A stretch of 64,000 nucleotides of DNA from Fistulifera solaris (Eukaryota; Bacillariophyta; Bacillariophyceae; Naviculales; Stauroneidaceae): the NCBI GenBank assembly GCA_030295235.1, contig AP026164.1:2046001-2110000 (forward strand), given 5' to 3'. The position numbers and the translations under genes were made by a program. Under the pieces are notes generated by a model. That model did no database searches, was not told the DNA's origin, and worked only from the letters and a program-made list of their open reading frames with translations. Of this stretch, positions 12,158 through 24,205 are shown one piece after another (position 1 is the first letter of the stretch; the number at the start of each line of letters is the position of its first letter).

Positions 12158-13588
12158 TTATTTCTTTGCATCACCAAAATCCGCTAGAGTAAGCATTGCA
12201 CTTTCGTCTTCTACCTTCTTCGAGTCGCCGAGCCTTGCTCCTCCACCTTGAATCAACCTTCTTGCCTCTTTCTTCGTACTAGCCAATCCCAAATCTACAA
12301 AGATATCTGCAAGCCGCATGCCCTTTTCAAGGTCAGTTGTTTCCACCACTACTCGCGGCAGACTTTCTGTGGATTCACCTGACCCAGCAAACATAGTTTT
12401 GACTGTTTCATGAATGACAGGTAGACATTCTTTACCGTGCAAGAGCGCTGTTGCTTCGTCTGCAAGAACAATCTTCGCCTTGTTTATATCAGCGCCTTGC
12501 AACTTTTCAAGCTCAGCGATCTGTTCCAGGGGCAGCTCCGTAAATAATTTGAGAAATTTAACGACATCGTCATCAGCCGTATTCCTCCAAAATTGCCAGT
12601 AGTCGTATTCCGAAAGCTTGGAAGAGTTGAGCCAAACGGCTCCGTTCGCGGTCTTTCCCATCTTCTTTCCGTCCGATGTCGTCATCAATGGGGCTGTCAA
12701 GGCAAACAGTTGAGCACCTTCAATGCGACGTCCTAGCTCTGTACCAGACACCATGTTGCCCCACTGGTCACTTCCTCCAAGTTGCAGTATAGTATTGTAT
12801 CGTCGGTAAAGTTCTAGGAAATCGTAGGCCTGTAGAATCATGTAATTGAACTCCAGAAAACTCAGTGGGGCCTCTCGTGCAAGCCTTTGCTTTACGGATT
12901 CGAAAGACAACATACGATTTATTGTGAAATGTGTTCCATAATCCCGAAGAAATTGAAGATACTTCAGCTCACTAAGCCAATCATCATTATTGACAATCAT
13001 CGCATCCGTCCGATTCTCGTCGCCGAACACAAGGAACTTTTGAAACACGCTGCTAATTCCTTCAATATTCTTTTGAATCGCCTCTTCGGTCAACATAGCT
13101 CGGGACTCGTCCTTCCCAGTAGGATCACCTACTTTCGTTGTCCCTCCCCCAACGAGCACAATGGGCTTGTGCCCTGATTTTTGCAGATGCCGAAGAATCA
13201 TGATTTGCAACAAAGATCCAACATGCAAGGAATCTGCGGTCGCATCGAATCCCAAATACGCTGCCTGCGTGCCTTCGCACAGCTTGGCGTCCAGCTCGGA
13301 GATTCCGGTACACTGATGAAGAAAGCCTCTGTCGCGTAAAGTCTGAAGGAAGGGAGACTTTATTTTGGACAGAGCATCCGCCTCGCGTGAGTAAATAGAA
13401 AAACTCTCTTCATTATCATTCGAATTACTTCCCGAATCTTTTGCCAATTCGCTTTCAGTAACCGAAGAGAAAAGACGATGGATGGATGCTGATCGGCCCC
13501 TTACAACAAAGGATGTATAAGAGTGAGCCAGACGGAAGTGAGCGAGCGCGCAAGTCAATGTGAGAAGCTGTGGCATGGCGAACTTCAT
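12158..13588 (-). CDS. Organellar tyrosyl-tRNA synthetase
   Basis: Charges organellar tRNA-Tyr with tyrosine using ATP. The class I signatures are present: the HIGH-like SLHVGSLLQIM, the GGGTTKVGDPTGKDESRAML loop, the tyrosine pocket (YMILQAYDF, QLGGSDQWGNM) and the KMSKS-like KKMGKT. A C-terminal S4-like RNA-binding tail follows (FVDLGLASTKKEARRLIQGG). HVGSLLQIM with GGGTTKVGDP is the form I associate with alphaproteobacterial enzymes, suggesting mitochondrial ancestry. The ATG at 13588 gives a signal-like N terminus (MPQLLTLTCALAHFRLAHS-YTSF), so the product may serve the plastid, the mitochondrion or both. About 476 residues, uninterrupted. It shares a 466-bp divergent promoter region with the PhoD-like gene. 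Confidence 0.93.
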   Translation of the reverse strand: MKFAMPQLLTLTCALAHFRLAHSYTSFVVRGRSASIHRLFSSVTESELAKDSGSNSNDNEESFSIYSREADALSKIKSPFLQTLRDRGFLHQCTGISELDAKLCEGTQAAYLGFDATADSLHVGSLLQIMILRHLQKSGHKPIVLVGGGTTKVGDPTGKDESRAMLTEEAIQKNIEGISSVFQKFLVFGDENRTDAMIVNNDDWLSELKYLQFLRDYGTHFTINRMLSFESVKQRLAREAPLSFLEFNYMILQAYDFLELYRRYNTILQLGGSDQWGNMVSGTELGRRIEGAQLFALTAPLMTTSDGKKMGKTANGAVWLNSSKLSEYDYWQFWRNTADDDVVKFLKLFTELPLEQIAELEKLQGADINKAKIVLADEATALLHGKECLPVIHETVKTMFAGSGESTESLPRVVVETTDLEKGMRLADIFVDLGLASTKKEARRLIQGGGARLGDSKKVEDESAMLTLADFGDAKK

Positions 13589-14054
13589 TTTTCGCAAAGA
13601 AAATCTTGTTGCTACGGAGATGATTTAACAAGCGAGGGTAATTGTTTCTTGGTACTTTCGCTTTGGTCAAGAAGTGATGATACGATGGTACCAGTATGAT
13701 GTGTTGGCAGGAATGTGCGCGAAGCCATGTTGACGCCTGAAACACTACCAGGGAAAACGTTTTCAAACGTCATCCATACGACAGCAGGACAGACATGCTT
13801 ATGATTAAACTATCGTAAGTCTTAGCGGTACAGAGTAAGCCTTCATTACGTCACGTGCGAGCTTTTGCGGTGCGAGAATGCGACGAGATGAGCATGAGCG
13901 ATGCATTTCGTTCAAATGTACCAGGTACCTGGTAATGTGATTCTGTTACTACGTATATGTTATAGTATTTTCTAAAGCAACAATTTTGCTCTTGGACACA
14001 GTGAATCTTACAAAGGATGTTTGTCTATTCGAGATAATATGATTCGGCTAGTAC
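13589..14054. promoter_or_regulatory. Divergent promoter region, TyrRS / PhoD-like
   Basis: This spacer separates two divergent start codons. It contains GGTACC at 13687-13692, a combined TACGTCACGTG at about 13847-13857 (a CRE half-site overlapping a CACGTG E/G-box) and a perfect 16-bp palindrome TACCAGGTACCTGGTA at 13919-13934, about 120 bp before the PhoD-like ATG. The sites are seen directly; their function is inferred. Confidence 0.4.
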
Positions 14055-15502
14055 ATGATTAAACCAGTGAAAAATTACGACGAAGAAGTGCACGACGGTG
14101 GACCGGCGTCTGCTCCAAGCGGGCACCATTACACCTCCGTCAACGATCCTAATCGACAAAGGCATTTCAATTCGTGTTTTCGAGCATCGGTGACACTGAA
14201 TCTAGCTCTAATACTGTCCTCGATATTCATGTCCGTACTCATACACAAAATGGCCATAGAAAGCGCTTCTTCCGAACACAACAATGGATTCTCATCATTT
14301 TCAGAGCTCCGTTGGCGACCACTCCCCGATGAAAAGGAAGTCATTCGCCGTGTTGCGTTTGGTAGCTGTAGCTCACAACGCATGCCGCAACCGTACTGGG
14401 ATATTGTGACTGTCTTTGATCCGGATATTCTGCTTCTCATGGGCGATAATGTGTACGGAGACTGCGAACCTTTACCATCCAACAATACACCCGTCGATCC
14501 CATCGCTGTGAGAAAGGCCTGTGCACCACTCGAACAGGCTTACCGAGACATGGCCAACCATCCTTCCGTACAAGGCGCTGCTAGCCGTATTCCTGTATTT
14601 GCGACGTTAGACGACCACGACTACGGTATCAGTGATGCGAATGCGCTTAATCCTTACAAGGATGTGGCCCGAGAACTCTTTCGTGATTTTTTCAATATCA
14701 TTGATTTACCCATTGACGGCGTTTATCGTTCGAAAACATGGGGACCCAAAGGACAAAGACTTCAAGCAATCTTGCTTGATACGCGGTACTCTCGCAGTCC
14801 TTTTCGTACCACTGGTGACCCCACCATGCCTTTTGAGCCGCATCAAGATGAATCGTTTGAAAACGCGAGTGACACTTTGTCAGAACCGAAACGAATGCTG
14901 TCTGATGAGCAGTGGGCATGGCTGGAAGCTCGCCTTTCCGAACCAGCTGATTTAAGAGTTATTGTCAGCTCTATTCAAGTTCTCAATTCTGTGACCCCCT
15001 TTGAATGCTGGCGTCACATCCCTGCAGAACAAACGCGTTTTATCAACCTTATTCAAAGCAAAAGTGCGCTTATTCTTTCGGGTGATCGTAAGTAGTATCG
15101 GCTTGAAGAATATTGAGCTTTGGTCCCCAGGTCACTAAACTATTGCATAACATTGACTTGACAGGCCATGTTGGCGGCTTTTACTGGAATGAAAATGGAA
15201 CCATCATTCAAGAAGTGACAGCATCATCTTGGACGCACACCATTCCCTATGGTGCTTTTGACAGTTGTTCCTCGGCAAGTGAATGCGATGAGATTGATCC
15301 GATGCGAGACGGTGACTTTGTGAGAGACAACCATTTTGGCAGCATAGAAATCGATTGGGAGAAGCGCAGGGCTGTCATTGCACTTCGCCGTGCACAGAGC
15401 TCTTACGGAACTCCATATTTTCACGTATCAAGTCCAGTTCGCTTGAAGAAAAGCGATGCTGGAGATATCATAGAAGAAAGAACGATAACTTTTCCATTTT
15501 AG
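14055..15502 (+). CDS. PhoD-like metallophosphatase, membrane-anchored
   Basis: Two exons, 14055-15087 and 15165-15502, flank a 77-bp GT-AG intron; the join reads GDR-HVGGFYW. A single hydrophobic segment (ASVTLNLALILSSIFMSVLI, about residues 44-64) suggests a type II membrane or secreted protein. The phosphatase core follows: FGSCSSQRMPQPYWD, a metal-site block LLLMGDNVYGD, TLDDHDYG, and SGDRHVGGFY near the C terminus. This is the PhoD alkaline phosphatase/phosphodiesterase pattern. It probably releases phosphate from organic esters outside the cell or in the endomembrane system. Total about 456 residues, no phase shift. The stop lies 55 bp from the convergent PHD-finger gene. Confidence 0.88.
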
Positions 15503-15557
15503 CTTTTATTTTTTGCACTTCAGAATTAGATTTCCTAGCTGCCTCAGGGTTCGTTAT

Positions 15558-17986
15558 TCAGACTTTTTGATTCGGTTTTAGAACCATAGATGAGGTCCTT
15601 GTTTCTGCATCCTTTTCTTGTAGACGGGCCTCCAACCCGGCAAGTTGGGACTCCAAGAATCTCGCGTGATCATCAAGCCGTTCGCGCATTCGGATGAGAT
15701 GCTCGACTTTTCCCCGCTTGCAGTAGTCGAGCAAAATATCAATATACTTTTGTGGAATTACATCAACGCCAAACCGCCGTGATATTTGCATGCACTCTCG
15801 AGCTCCGGGTTTTCGACGAGGTACTTTGCCTTCGACTGTCATGACGACGCTCGTCTGTTCGGTCGGATTCGAGGCGTCTATGCTTAACCCTGAAGCAAAG
15901 GGTTGATCAGTGTCGAGTACCTTGCTTGACGTGGCTGCTAGACCTTCGCGTAGACCAATTCGTGAGCTGCTTTGCGGACTGCTTTTTGTGCTCTGAAGTC
16001 CCAATTCGTCGCTACGGGCAACCACGACAGCCTCAGGCGTATTTCTGATTTCAGCTCCGTCTGCTGACATGCCACCCGAGAACATCGGTTGCAAGGGCAA
16101 AGAGCCTCCAGTCGACACAGACACAGAACTGTCCTGTTGAAGCGTGGCGTAACCTTGATAGGTGGCCGGCTCGGTGACTGGTCGTCCGACGCGTAGATTT
16201 TGTTCACCCGAACTCAGTTCGTCGTGGAAGGGACTTCGCTTTAAAGTCCTTCCACTCCTGCTCATTGTAACTGATACAGCTCCAGAGGCTTCGCCATCAA
16301 TCTCTTGCTTTCGTCGTAAAGTACTGTCGCTAGAATGTGGTGAAGATTTTGAAATGTTGCCTGAGTCTTGGGAAGAGTTTAACTTGCGACCTCTCGACGA
16401 CGAATCTTTCGGAGCTTTTCGTTGAGACCCAAGGGCTTTGTTCGCTGAAGGAGGCCGCCCCCGCTTTCGAGGCAGCTCCGGTGTTGACGTCTTCGGAGTC
16501 TTGCTACGACCCCGGCCTGCCCCCGGTGACAGAAATCTTCCAGATGGATCTCTTGGCTGCTCCTGATTCGCTCTGTGCTCTGCTCCCTTGGACGTTTGGC
16601 GAGTAGGACTGGCCGAGTGCTCAGCCGCTCGACTGGATCCCTGAGACTTCCACTTGCCCCGTGTTTCCACTCTTGACGAAGTTCTACCACAACGCTTTTC
16701 TTCGGATTGCGCGCAATTGGGACAGAACCACTTCTTTTTAGGAACTGCTTGAAGCGGCGGGTCGAGGCAGAATGTGTGATATTCATCGTCGCAACGATCG
16801 CACAACAATAGCTTTGTCTGATGGTGCTTTCCAAAACAAACGCGACAAGCGCAGAAACAACATACTTTGATGTACGAATCATCTCCACAAAAGTTGCACC
16901 AAACGTCATCCTGATTGTGATCGCGATGGATTGGGGTTCTACTCTCTGCATTTCCGTTAGTAGTTGCAGAGTCGTCATCGGAAGTGTCCGACGACTCAGA
17001 ATCGACAGTTTTCTTTGCACGGACGTCGTCCGATTCCCATTTGCTTGCAGGACACAATTGCGGATCATACAATGTCGGTTGCTTTCGTGCCCGCTTTGCA
17101 CGCCCTTGCGAATCGTCGGTGTCAGCAGACAATGCAGTCGGGGTCTTATCTGGTGTTTCTTCATTTGTAGGGGTGCTAGCTTCTTCCTTGCTTTGAATAC
17201 GTTTCTTAGAAGGCGAATTTTCGTTTTCCACCGCGTATTGAATGTCAATGCCGTTCTTATCAGGATTGGCTTCAGCTAAAGACGCACTTTCTTGCAGAGT
17301 CGACTGTGCATCGGGTTTTGGTTCGTCCCCTTTTCGCTTCGCTGTCTCCTTGACGCGCCTACACCTATTACGGAGTCTAGCCATCATTCGCACTGCTGCA
17401 GCCGCTTGACGGCGTGGTTTCGAATTCTTCGGCTCCGTCAACAGAACACAGTACGAGCATCTGTATGCCTTATCTTCTGGCGGGGTCGTCATGGTCGGCC
17501 GGACACAAGTTTTATGAAAGTGCACGTTGCATTCGCTGCAAGACACGAGCTCCCCTTGCTCATCACATACTCTACAGAGATGCTTCTTTTCTGCATCACT
17601 TTTCTTCGTACATGGCGTGATTTCGCAAGATGGCAAAGACAGTTCCTCCGTATCCTCTTCATCTTCTTCCTCGTCGTCCTCCGATTCCTCTTTATTGCGG
17701 ATGGTCTCCGATGTTTCGTCAGCGCGAGGCAATTCGGCGTCTAGCTTCTCAAGGAGGTACTCGTAAAACGCAATGGCATGTTCGGTGTTCGTCTTGCGAC
17801 CCGGACCGGCTTTCGGAGGTGAACGGATTCCGGCGCTTCGCACGCACCAACGATTCGCGGATGCTGGCGATACGCTTCTCGCGAGAGGAGCCGAGGTTTC
17901 CCAACACATCCTCGGCAAGATCGTCCCAGGCATCGGGACGGGGCGCCTGACACAAAAAAGCGTTTGCTAGGTGTTCCGGAGGTCAT
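15558..17986 (-). CDS. PHD-finger chromatin protein with AT-hook (phase-shifted near the start)
   Basis: About 805 residues from the ATG at 17986. Two extra-base shifts near the 5' end (the 6-base run at 17954-17959 and the doublet near 17822) separate the start from an otherwise unbroken 2.3-kb frame. A first PHD finger (HLCRVCDEQGELVSCSECNV, followed by HFHKTC) is near residues 135-185. A second Cys-rich block (WCNFCGDD then LLLCDRCDDEYHTFCLDPPL and WFCPNC) is near 360-430. An AT-hook (RKRGRPP) and long Ser/Lys/Arg-rich stretches follow, ending in a helical segment (RMRERLDDHARFLESQLAGL). PHD fingers read histone tails; a chromatin role is inferred. No catalytic domain is seen. Confidence 0.8.
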
Positions 17987-18366
17987 GTCCTTGAACGAAA
18001 AAGAGTATGGTCGGTCTTTTGCTAGACCGTCGAATCAACGAATGAAAGGATATGAATAGGAAGGAAATACGACCGTACCTAACTCCTTGCCCGGAGTGAA
18101 ATTATACTGTCCTGATGTTGCGTTTGTACTATTCGAACCGTGGTAAGATGCGTTCCAGTAAGAGCGCTCGTCAACATCCTGAACTCTATTGGTTGTCGTC
18201 TACACAACAAGTTGTTGAGTGCGGAGCATTCTTGGAACGAGACAAAAAATTACTCCGTAATAACAACGGAGCCTTTTACAATACTCCGGAGTAGAACACA
18301 ACAAAGAACAACACGGACACAAAACTTTGCGGCTCTATTTCTTTATAGTGAACGACCTCATGTCTG
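17987..18366. other. Intergenic
   Basis: Nothing recognisable. It holds the 5' flank of the PHD-finger gene and a few short open frames without motifs. Confidence 0.3.
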
Positions 18367-18810
18367 GTGGGACCTGTCGTTCGTGTCGCCATGTGGTTTC
18401 GAACGGCTAGCTTTCATTGTGACGACCTTGCCATTTTCTTCTTCAATCGGGTGGCTAAACTTGGCCATTTTCAAAGGTTGACTTTTTCCAGTGGCGACCG
18501 ACCCCGGTTCAGTGAAATGGTCTATCTCAGCTCTGGGGTAGAAGCATTGGGCCATGCTATTCAGGGCAAGACCAAACTGTCCTACTTGGACATAAGTGAA
18601 ACTTGCTGGACTATCGACTGCAGCACTATTTTTAGGACCTTGTATAACCATATTGAGTTGCGTACTTTTGTTGTTCAAGGTTCCGTATATGATTTTGAAT
18701 CAGGTATGCATCGTGTCAAACCTGGCTAGAGCAGCTGCTCTCGCGAAACCGTTGCATTGAGGCACTTAACCGTGCGCGTTACAGAATGTCGAATGGATCT
18801 ACTGTCGACA
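18367..18810 (+). pseudogene. Leucine-rich-repeat protein remnant
   Basis: A short plus-strand reading contains VEALGHAIQGKTKLSYLDIS followed by a second imperfect unit (TLYNHIELRTFVVQGS), spaced like RNI-type leucine-rich repeats. After a stop at 18727, an alternative frame from about 18716 gives WLEQLLSRNRCIEALNRARY, which resembles the end cap of diatom LRR proteins (NR plus basic residues). The two pieces are out of phase and there is no clear start or full repeat array. It reads as a decayed fragment, or the end of an LRR gene damaged by further phase shifts. Weak support. Confidence 0.33.
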
Positions 18811-19218
18811 ACCTATGTGCGCCGAACCAGTCTTATCGTGGATCGATAGACCTGGTGAAAGAGTCGGCGTCTTTCGGCCATTGTTGGTATCACCGGCGCT
18901 AATGAACAGTGCGTCGGTATGCTTCATCATCGCACTGGTGTATTGCATGCACACCACACGCATGTAGTGTGCGAATGAGTTTAGGGTCTTGGTGGAGACC
19001 CTGTTGGTGCAGCACTGTTTCTGTTGCTGAAGATCAAACGCAAACTAGAAGCTCCTACCCCACCCACAACAAGGAAAGCGACTTGAGATGAGTGGAATGA
19101 CCCAGTTCTTTACAAATTTGATTAACTACATACACTGCATACTTCTACAAGTGTGCTTTTGAATAGCAACAACATTAAAAGCATAGCCAAAATCCGAAGA
19201 AAACTGATGCTAAATTGC
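18811..19218. other. Intergenic, 3' flank of Nup98-96
   Basis: Nothing recognisable beyond the LRR-like remnant upstream; it contains the 3' flank of the minus-strand Nup98-96 gene. Confidence 0.3.
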
Positions 19219-22200
19219 TCACATCATCATTAGTGGTCTCTCAGAGTTCAGATCTGCAGACCTCCGAGCACATTCTATTTCTAAGCGGCGCTGATTGAGT
19301 TTATCCAAAGCTGTCGATATCATCGCTGAGACACTTCTGGATGAGGGCACTGGAAGAAACAAAAGTCTGCACACTGAGGTAGACTTCAGCATCTTGTGAA
19401 AGACGCTTAGGGCAGTCTCGACAGTGGATAACGAAGTGAAGATATGCTGCAGCTGATTGAGATTTCGATCGACCTCAGGATTGGAGAGCTGCATTTCAAG
19501 GTCAAAGTATTTGTGCATGGTTGCCGCAAGAGTACCAGCTTCGGATTCCTCGATAAGCTTTTGCGCTTTTAAGATTTCCTCTGTGTCATTTCGGAAGAAA
19601 AGTTCGGGCAAGTAAAGTTCTTCCAATAGGATGCGAGCAGTTTTCCGATCAAAGGCCATGGTATTGTCAATCAGCTGGTTAAGATCGTGCTTGTAGAGGC
19701 CACGAGTAGCTAGTGCTTCTGATATCCAACAATCCGGAATTCCTACTTTCTTCAAAAGAAAATTCTGAACGGAAGAGTCGTTTGCATCGAAATGTTGCAA
19801 AACAATTTGTTTCGCTCGGTAGCGCTTGAGAGCCTGCTGTGCTGGATTCAGTTCAGCGAAAGAGCACAGAGAAATAAAAACGGCCCAAATCCATTGCCCT
19901 TGTGATGTCAACTGCGAAACGTATCCATCAACCAGCCTTTCAGCGTTATAATTAGTTATCTTTGCAGAAGGACTTGAAGAACAAATCGCTAAGCCGAGAA
20001 AAAACGAATGCGAATAATCGTGGAGATCCTGAGAAAACCCCGTTGGAGCAATCACTTCGCAAACCCCATCCTTGATACCTGCGCACATCATCAATAGCTT
20101 ATAAAGCATGTCCTGTGCAATGGATTTCTCGGTAGCGTGGGGAAAAGGGACTTTATTGAGTACTATGTCATGCTCGTACGCTTCGATGACTTTCTTCAAA
20201 TCCTTTCCCTCAGATTGCCACAAACGTAACGCCAGACGCCGGCGCCAATCTAGGGAGTTTTTCTGCTGTGACTGCAATGAATCTTCATAATCGCTAGCAT
20301 GACCAAGGGCTTTCATTACTCGTACAGCTGCTGATTCAACTTTCGAGGCGCATCCTTGCTCAGCGAGTAAAGCAGACTGTGAACTGAATTCTCGGCGTTC
20401 TTCATTCCCTACGGTAAGCGCGACAAGAAGATTTAGACAATCAGCCTCGCTGGCCAAATGGCATGATCGAACCAAGTCAGCTCCGGACAAAGCAGCAAAA
20501 ATAGATTCAACTGGGGATGTTTTCACGTTCCCATCCAAAATGCTTGGTTCAACATCTGGTTGACAAAGATCAATCAAGAAATCATGGGCGGCATTTACCT
20601 GACGGTCAGTGACACTGTCCGAGTCTCTATGAAAAAGAGGAGCTTTAATAACAACTTTAGACCCTGCCTGGCGTCAGAATGAAGTGACGAGGATGCTGCG
20701 AGGCTCTGAATGGCTCCAATCAGTTTAGGACTCGCTAAGTCGCGTCCCGGAAGCATGAACAAGGGGGCGTTTTCAACCTGCTCAGAAAAATTGGCTTGAA
20801 TGACATGATTACTCAAGATACTCGCAGGAGCCGCGATACCTTTTGAAGAATCCACAAGTGGTCGTCGTTTTACTAAGCTATCGGAAACGGATCCACGTTG
20901 TAGTTGAAGAAAGGAGCCGTTTGGAAGCCAACCGACTCGGAATGACCCCCTCATTCTCATCCCCATATCAATCGATGACGTCGGTACCTTACATTTTGCG
21001 GCTATCCGATTGCAAATACTGTACGAGCTATTGGCTCTGCGTAATTTCTTGATCGGGTCCGCAATGATGAAGATTGGCTGAAAGTCGTCGGCGATGCCTT
21101 GCCCTTCATACTCAAAAGTTATTACGTGAACAGGCTCAGCTGCTTTCGTTTTTTCACCCGCACGTTTCAATTCAATTTGTTCACTGACCATATCTGCTTC
21201 TATCCTATACCTGTCAGCCAAAGATTCAACCACAATGTCGATGTCGCTAACCATGGTAGCATCCTCAGAATGACTTGAGCAGTCCATTTCTTGTACATTG
21301 GTTCGAGATTGTTTTGTCATTATGGGCAGCGGTTTAGGATCAAGATCGCGTTTACTCGGTAAAACTTCGTTTCTACTAAAACCGCTAAGGCCTTCGTCAT
21401 TGTCTGAGTCATCGTCGACTAAAGCATATCTGCTGAAATGCTGCACACGAATCTTCCAAACCCCTGAGTTCTTGTTGTAATCAACGAGTTCGGCGCCCAT
21501 ATTTGTGGTTCTCATGGCTACTTTCTGTGCATAGCGATTTCGTTCTTCTTCAGAAGCATTTCGACCAGCTTGTGGGAAGACATCATAGCATGTAATGATG
21601 GCAGGCCGGTTCAGCTTCGAACCAACCGCAGGTTTCGTACCCTGCTCTTCTTCCAAAGAATACACTTCAACGGCCTTCGGTTCAATCGAAATGATACTAT
21701 CAAGGTCGGCGCCCCGAATATCGACTGCGCCTTCCCATTCTACCATTCCCACACCTGTTCGTCTTACCGAAAAAGCGGCAACAGTGGCCAGATCAGCTTC
21801 AGACATCCTCTTCATGTCCTCGATGCTCGGAGACACTTCGTAACCTGGCTTAGTCAGTTTCGGAAGCAAGCTTGAATCCAGAGATACAGCCTTGTTGTTC
21901 GTCGCTGGAGGCGAAAACTGCCGATTCTCGGCAGCTATCAATTTGTTGTAGTATTCCTCGCCGGGGTCGCGACGGAGCGGATCTGGCGAGAGAGAAGGTG
22001 GATTATTGAGCGCTTGTCCTGTTGTAGCACGCAACGACGATGGTGGTGGTGGTGGAGATACATCCTCAGGTGGGAGCTGAATGTCTTCCCTGGTAGCAGT
22101 AGAGGGTGACGGTACAGATGTATTTAAGCGAAGCGGACGTCGCTGTGTCAGTTTCTTTTCCGATTCGGGTAACACAACCAACGTCAGCGCCGAAGAACGC

Positions 22201-24205
22201 GCATAAGATTCAGGTGTCATAACCGCTCGATTGTCCCGACCAATGGGCGCGATAGGCGGCGTTTTGCTTTTGTTATCCTCGAAGAATCCTCTCGGGCGAA
22301 TCTTTACGGCAGATGTGGGAGTGGAAGCAATGTGAGGAAGATAAGGTGGTCGGGATAAGCTGTCGGACTCGGCTTGATTTGTGGGAGTCGTTCGTGACCC
22401 ACCGGAGGGGATTTTCCCTTCCATACATCAAACTTTTCAAGCTCTTTCCTCTCGTTCACTAAAGCACGCACTTGTTGCGCAACCACAGCATTTACGGGTT
22501 CTGGAACTACGTATGTATTTGCTGGTATTACAGGCTGCTGTGCCATGGTCGAAGCAAAGGGAGGAGCGACAAATCCACCCGGTGCAGGCGCGGAACTACC
22601 GAAGAAACCGCTCTCGGGTGGCTTCGCACCAAAGCCACCACCGGCAGCGGGAGCCCCAAAAAACCCGGTGGACGGAGCAGGCGCTCCAAATGGTGCGGGG
22701 CTAGGTGTAGACCCAAACAATCCTCCAGTTGCTGGAGCAGGAGCTCCAAAGGGAGCTGGGGCCCCAAATGGTGCAGGGGTTGGCGCAGATCCAAAGAGGC
22801 CACCTCCAGCGGACCCAAATGGTGCAGGAGCGGGGGTATTGCCACTACCGAAAAATCCACCAGGCGCCGGTGCTGGTGCGCCAAAAGGTGATGGGGCGGG
22901 TGCTCCAAAAGGTGACGGCGCCGGAGTAGAGCTAAAGAATCCTGAAGGCGCTGGACTAGGCGAGCCGAAACCGGATGATCCGAAACCAGTGGAGCCGAAT
23001 GCAGGGGCACCGAACGCAGATGGGGCAGGTGCCCCGAAAGGAGCCGAAGCGGGTGCACCGAATGGAGCAGGAGCGGGCGACCCAAAGCCACCTAATGTCG
23101 GAGCCGGCGCTCCAAACAGACCTGTACTTGGCGCTGGTGCCGGAGACCCAAAGCCTCCAAAACCACCTGTAGTCGGATTACTTTGCCCTTTGTTACCCTG
23201 ACTATAATCCTCGTAACGAAGTTCTTCAAAAGACTTATTTTCGTATTGTGGCATAGCAGTGATCGAATGCAAATTCATTGAAGTCTGTCCGTCTTGTCGA
23301 TTGGTAACAGTGAAGGGAACCGCACGGGTACCCCCTTGTGCCGGCGTCGTAGCTGGTTGCGCTCCAAACAAACCACCTGATGGTGCAGGGGAAGGAGATC
23401 CGAAGAGACCGCCGGGTGTTGGAGCAGGCTGTGCACCAAAGGCTCCACCAAATGCCGGAGCCGGGGCACCAAACGCTGGTGCGGGAGCACCAAAAGCTGG
23501 TGCGGGAGTAGCACCAAATGCTGGAGCAGAAGCACCGAATGAGGGAGCACCAAAAGCTGGAGCGGGTGCCCCGAATGCGGGAGCCGGTGCTCCAAACGTC
23601 GGTGCGGGTGCCCCAAAGGCTGGTGCTGGAGCCGCACCGAATCCGGTCGATGGGGCACCAAATGCGGGGGCCGGAGCGCCAAAGGGAGCCGAAGCTCCAA
23701 ACGGGGAAGGAGTCGGGGCACCAAAAGCCGAAGGTGCTGGGGCCCCAAACAATCCTCCCGAAGGTGCTGGAGCACCAAACGACGAACCAAATCCGCCACT
23801 CGTCCCCCCAAAAGTCGATGTGGACGGAGCCCCAAATGCCGGTGCCGTATTCGTTTGACCAAACGGAGTCGAAGCCGGTGCTGGAGCACCGAACAAGCCC
23901 GGCGCGGGCGACCCGAACGCTGGAGCGGGAGCACTACCGAACATGCCGGCCGGGGCCCCAAACGGTGCCGGTGAAGGACTACCAAAGCCACCTCCAAATC
24001 CCGTCGGTGCCGGAGCCGGATTACCAAAGAGTCCACCCGACGCGGGAGCGCCGAATGTAGATCCGAACGGAGCTGGTGCGGGTGTCCCAAACGGAGCCGG
24101 AGCTGGTGATCCAAACAAACCTCCCGATGCGGGGGCCGGACTCCCAAAGGCCGGGGCCGTACTTTGGCCAAAACCGGATCCGAAAGCGTTGCTCTGACCA
24201 AACAT
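19219..24205 (-). CDS. Nup98-Nup96 precursor nucleoporin (phase-shifted)
   Basis: About 1,660 residues from the ATG at 24205. Residues 1-300 and 345-580 are FG repeats of the GLFG/FGAPAPA type that line the pore channel. Between them is a GLEBS motif (SITAMPQYENKSFEELRYED), which binds Rae1/Gle2. The autoproteolytic domain follows (KPGYEVSPSIEDMKRMSE ... NRPAIITCYDVFP ... VRVQ-type end) and finishes with HFSRYALVDDD at about 21417-21446, where the family self-cleaves between Phe and Ser. The rest is Nup96, a Y-complex scaffold, mostly helical. Two missing-base shifts, in the runs at 22412-22415 and 20662-20664, divide the gene into three overlapping pieces. Repairing them gives continuous WKGKIPSGG and QGSKVVIKAPLF. 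Confidence 0.92.
22540..24205 (-). repeat. FG/AP coding repeat array of Nup98
   Basis: Dozens of imperfect 9- to 30-bp units encode FGAPAPA, GLFGSPAPA and close variants. They are interrupted only by the GLEBS region around 23170-23330. This is an intragenic low-complexity array that produces long spurious open frames on the other strand (GAGAPN repeats). Its length is likely to vary between strains. Confidence 0.85.

Noticed and set aside
16379-17248. 289-codon minus-strand frame within the PHD gene
   Set aside because: Shifted-frame reading of the PHD gene; it contains no intact zinc-binding spacing.
22545-24201. Long plus-strand open frames with GAGAPN/PKGAGAP repeats, and minus-strand shifted frames rich in Leu/His/Arg
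   Set aside because: They are shadows of the FG/AP-coding repeat of Nup98; repeat composition keeps other frames open.
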